DNA of 5,290 nt from Sedimenticola sp. (lineage in GTDB: Bacteria > Pseudomonadota > Gammaproteobacteria > Chromatiales > Chromatiaceae). The stretch is taken from NCBI GenBank assembly GCA_026197195.1, contig JAPHUG010000465.1:1-5290 (forward strand), read 5' to 3'. The translations under genes and the position numbers were made by a program. Positions 3,846 through 5,290 of the stretch are shown piece by piece. Under the pieces are notes generated by a model. That model was not told where the DNA came from. It did no database searches and saw only the letters and a list, made by a program, of their open reading frames with translations. Every line of letters starts with the position of its first letter. Within the stretch, counting starts at the first letter, position 1.

Positions 3846-5290
3846 ATGGATAACCTTCGCCTGATACTGTTCTTTTCATTAGCTTTCATCTTGATGATGA
3901 TCTGGCAAGCTTGGGAAGAAGACTACGGTCCCAAGCCTCAGGCAGTGGCAACTGAAACAGCCCAGTCACCCTCGGGTAATAATGCCACCATCAGTGCCGT
4001 ACCTTCTGCGGCGGTTCCGGGGACGGAAACGGGCTCAGCCGCGGTTCCTGTCATCTCCTCCTCCTCTGCTGTGCCGCAGACATCAACGGTGGCTACCTCC
4101 TCAGTTGAGGCGATAACGGTTAAGACGGATCTCTATACCATGGAGATCGGTGCCGTCGGTGGCAATATTCGCAAGGTCTTCCTAAATGACTACCCTGCCA
4201 GCCTGGGTGATAAGGAGAACAGCTTCCAGTTGATGAAACCGGATGTTCCAGATCTCTTTATTGCACAATCGGGTTTGATTGGTGGTGAAGGGAGTAACGC
4301 CCCGAATCATGAAACCCCCTACCAGGCGAGTGCCAACAGTTTCACGATGGCAGATGGAACGGATCAGTTACAGGTTGACCTGTTCTGGACCAGCCCGGAT
4401 GGCGTTAAAGTGACCAAGCGCTTTACCTATCAGCGCGGTTCCTACCTGGTGACGGTCGAGCACCTGGTGGAAAATGGCTCCGGCAAAAACTGGGTGGGTC
4501 GTGAGTACCGCCAGTTGATGCGTACCCCACCGGAGAATGAGAGTGCCTCCTCGAAGTTGATCTACACCTATACCGGTGGTGCGATCTACAGCGAAGAGAA
4601 CAAGTACGAAAAGATTGATTTTGACGATATGCAGGAGTCAAAGCTGGAACGGCCAGTGAAAGGGGGTTGGGTTGCCATGCTGCAGCACTATTTCCTCGGC
4701 GCCTGGATTCCACCAGAAGATCAGCAGGGAACCTTCTACACCAATGCCCTGCCCGGCAATCGCTATGTGTTGGGCGCCTATACCCCATCGGTAGCCGTTG
4801 CAGATGGCACGACCCACAGTTTCAAGACCGGTTTCGTGGCCAGTCCAAAACTCCAGGATGAGCTGAAAGCAATTTCCAAGGGGCTGGACCTGAGTGTGGA
4901 CTACGGTTGGCTGACGGTGATTGCCCAACCGATCTTCTGGCTGTTGAAACAGATCCAATCGGTTGTCAGCAACTGGGGCTGGTCCATTATTCTGTTAACG
5001 CTGATCATCAAGCTGGTTTTCTATAAACTGTCAGAAGCCAGTTATAAATCGATGGCCAATATGCGGCGTATGACGCCCCGTATCCAGGCCTTGAAAGATC
5101 GCTTCGGTGAAGACAAGACCCGTCTCAATGCGGCGATGATGGAGCTCTACAAAAAAGAGAAGATCAATCCGCTGGGTGGCTGTCTACCGATACTGGTTCA
5201 GATTCCGGTCTTCATCTCCCTCTACTGGGTACTACTCGAAAGTGTCGAGATGCGTCAGGCCCCGTTCATCTTCTGGATTGAGGATCTGGC
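3846..5290 (+). CDS. yidC: Membrane protein insertase YidC, 3' end cut by window
   Basis: Inner-membrane insertase that places membrane proteins into the lipid bilayer, alone or with SecYEG. 481 codons are open in one frame to the window edge; the family is about 540-560 residues, so roughly 60-80 are missing. TM1 is residues 4-23 (LRLILFFSLAFILMMIWQAW). A low-complexity Ala/Ser/Pro/Thr linker spans about 30-90, then the periplasmic beta-rich domain to about 345. The conserved core follows: an amphipathic segment and TM2 (about 353-395), with K389 at the place of the catalytic-groove R366 of E. coli; a cytoplasmic helical hairpin (about 396-440) including SYKSMANMRRMTPRIQ; and NPLGGCLPILVQIPVFISLY (441-460), leading into TM3. 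ESVEMRQAPFIFWIEDL closes the visible part. The long periplasmic domain marks the Gram-negative form. The ATG has a good Shine-Dalgarno. Identity is secure. Confidence 0.98.
   Translation, partial: MDNLRLILFFSLAFILMMIWQAWEEDYGPKPQAVATETAQSPSGNNATISAVPSAAVPGTETGSAAVPVISSSSAVPQTSTVATSSVEAITVKTDLYTMEIGAVGGNIRKVFLNDYPASLGDKENSFQLMKPDVPDLFIAQSGLIGGEGSNAPNHETPYQASANSFTMADGTDQLQVDLFWTSPDGVKVTKRFTYQRGSYLVTVEHLVENGSGKNWVGREYRQLMRTPPENESASSKLIYTYTGGAIYSEENKYEKIDFDDMQESKLERPVKGGWVAMLQHYFLGAWIPPEDQQGTFYTNALPGNRYVLGAYTPSVAVADGTTHSFKTGFVASPKLQDELKAISKGLDLSVDYGWLTVIAQPIFWLLKQIQSVVSNWGWSIILLTLIIKLVFYKLSEASYKSMANMRRMTPRIQALKDRFGEDKTRLNAAMMELYKKEKINPLGGCLPILVQIPVFISLYWVLLESVEMRQAPFIFWIEDL

Overview
This window is a classic chromosomal replication-origin neighbourhood. 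Reading outward from the centre, dnaN (beta clamp, cut at the left edge) and dnaA (initiator) run leftward, while rpmH (ribosomal protein L34), rnpA (RNase P protein) and yidC (membrane insertase, cut at the right edge) run rightward. The proteins look gammaproteobacterial: DnaA domains III-IV and the beta clamp closely follow the E. coli and Pseudomonas types, and YidC is the long Gram-negative form with a periplasmic domain. The order matches the Pseudomonas-type origin region. The genus cannot be named from sequence alone; a free-living or symbiotic gammaproteobacterium of moderate GC is a guess.

Layout: 1-1085 dnaN; 1086-1308 dnaN/dnaA spacer, very AT-rich on its dnaN side; 1309-2670 dnaA with a GTG start; 2671-3215 divergent spacer between dnaA and rpmH (545 bp); 3216-3350 rpmH; 3363-3749 rnpA; 3750-3845 short spacer in which yidD would be expected but is absent; 3846-5290 yidC.

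The most interesting content is non-coding. Both spacers flanking dnaA carry DnaA boxes. The dnaA-dnaN spacer has two perfect boxes (TTATCCACA), one single-mismatch box, a perfect match to the IHF consensus, and an AT-rich block with a 13-bp tandem repeat, in an order that resembles E. coli oriC. The rpmH-dnaA spacer has one perfect box in tandem with a near-match 2 bp away, a third near-match, and two adjacent AT-rich inverted repeats. This suggests a split (bipartite) origin flanking dnaA, as is known in Bacillus subtilis and Helicobacter pylori, or one origin plus a DnaA-titrating or regulatory cluster. Gene directions favour bidirectional replication leaving the rpmH-dnaA spacer.

The genes work together in two ways. 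DnaA opens the origin and DnaN supplies the polymerase clamp. The rightward operon joins a ribosomal protein, the tRNA-processing RNase P subunit and the membrane insertase, behind a promoter with a GC-rich discriminator typical of growth-rate (stringent) control. No mobile element, CRISPR array, tRNA or rRNA was seen. I see no wholly new protein system; the origin architecture is what deserves a second look.
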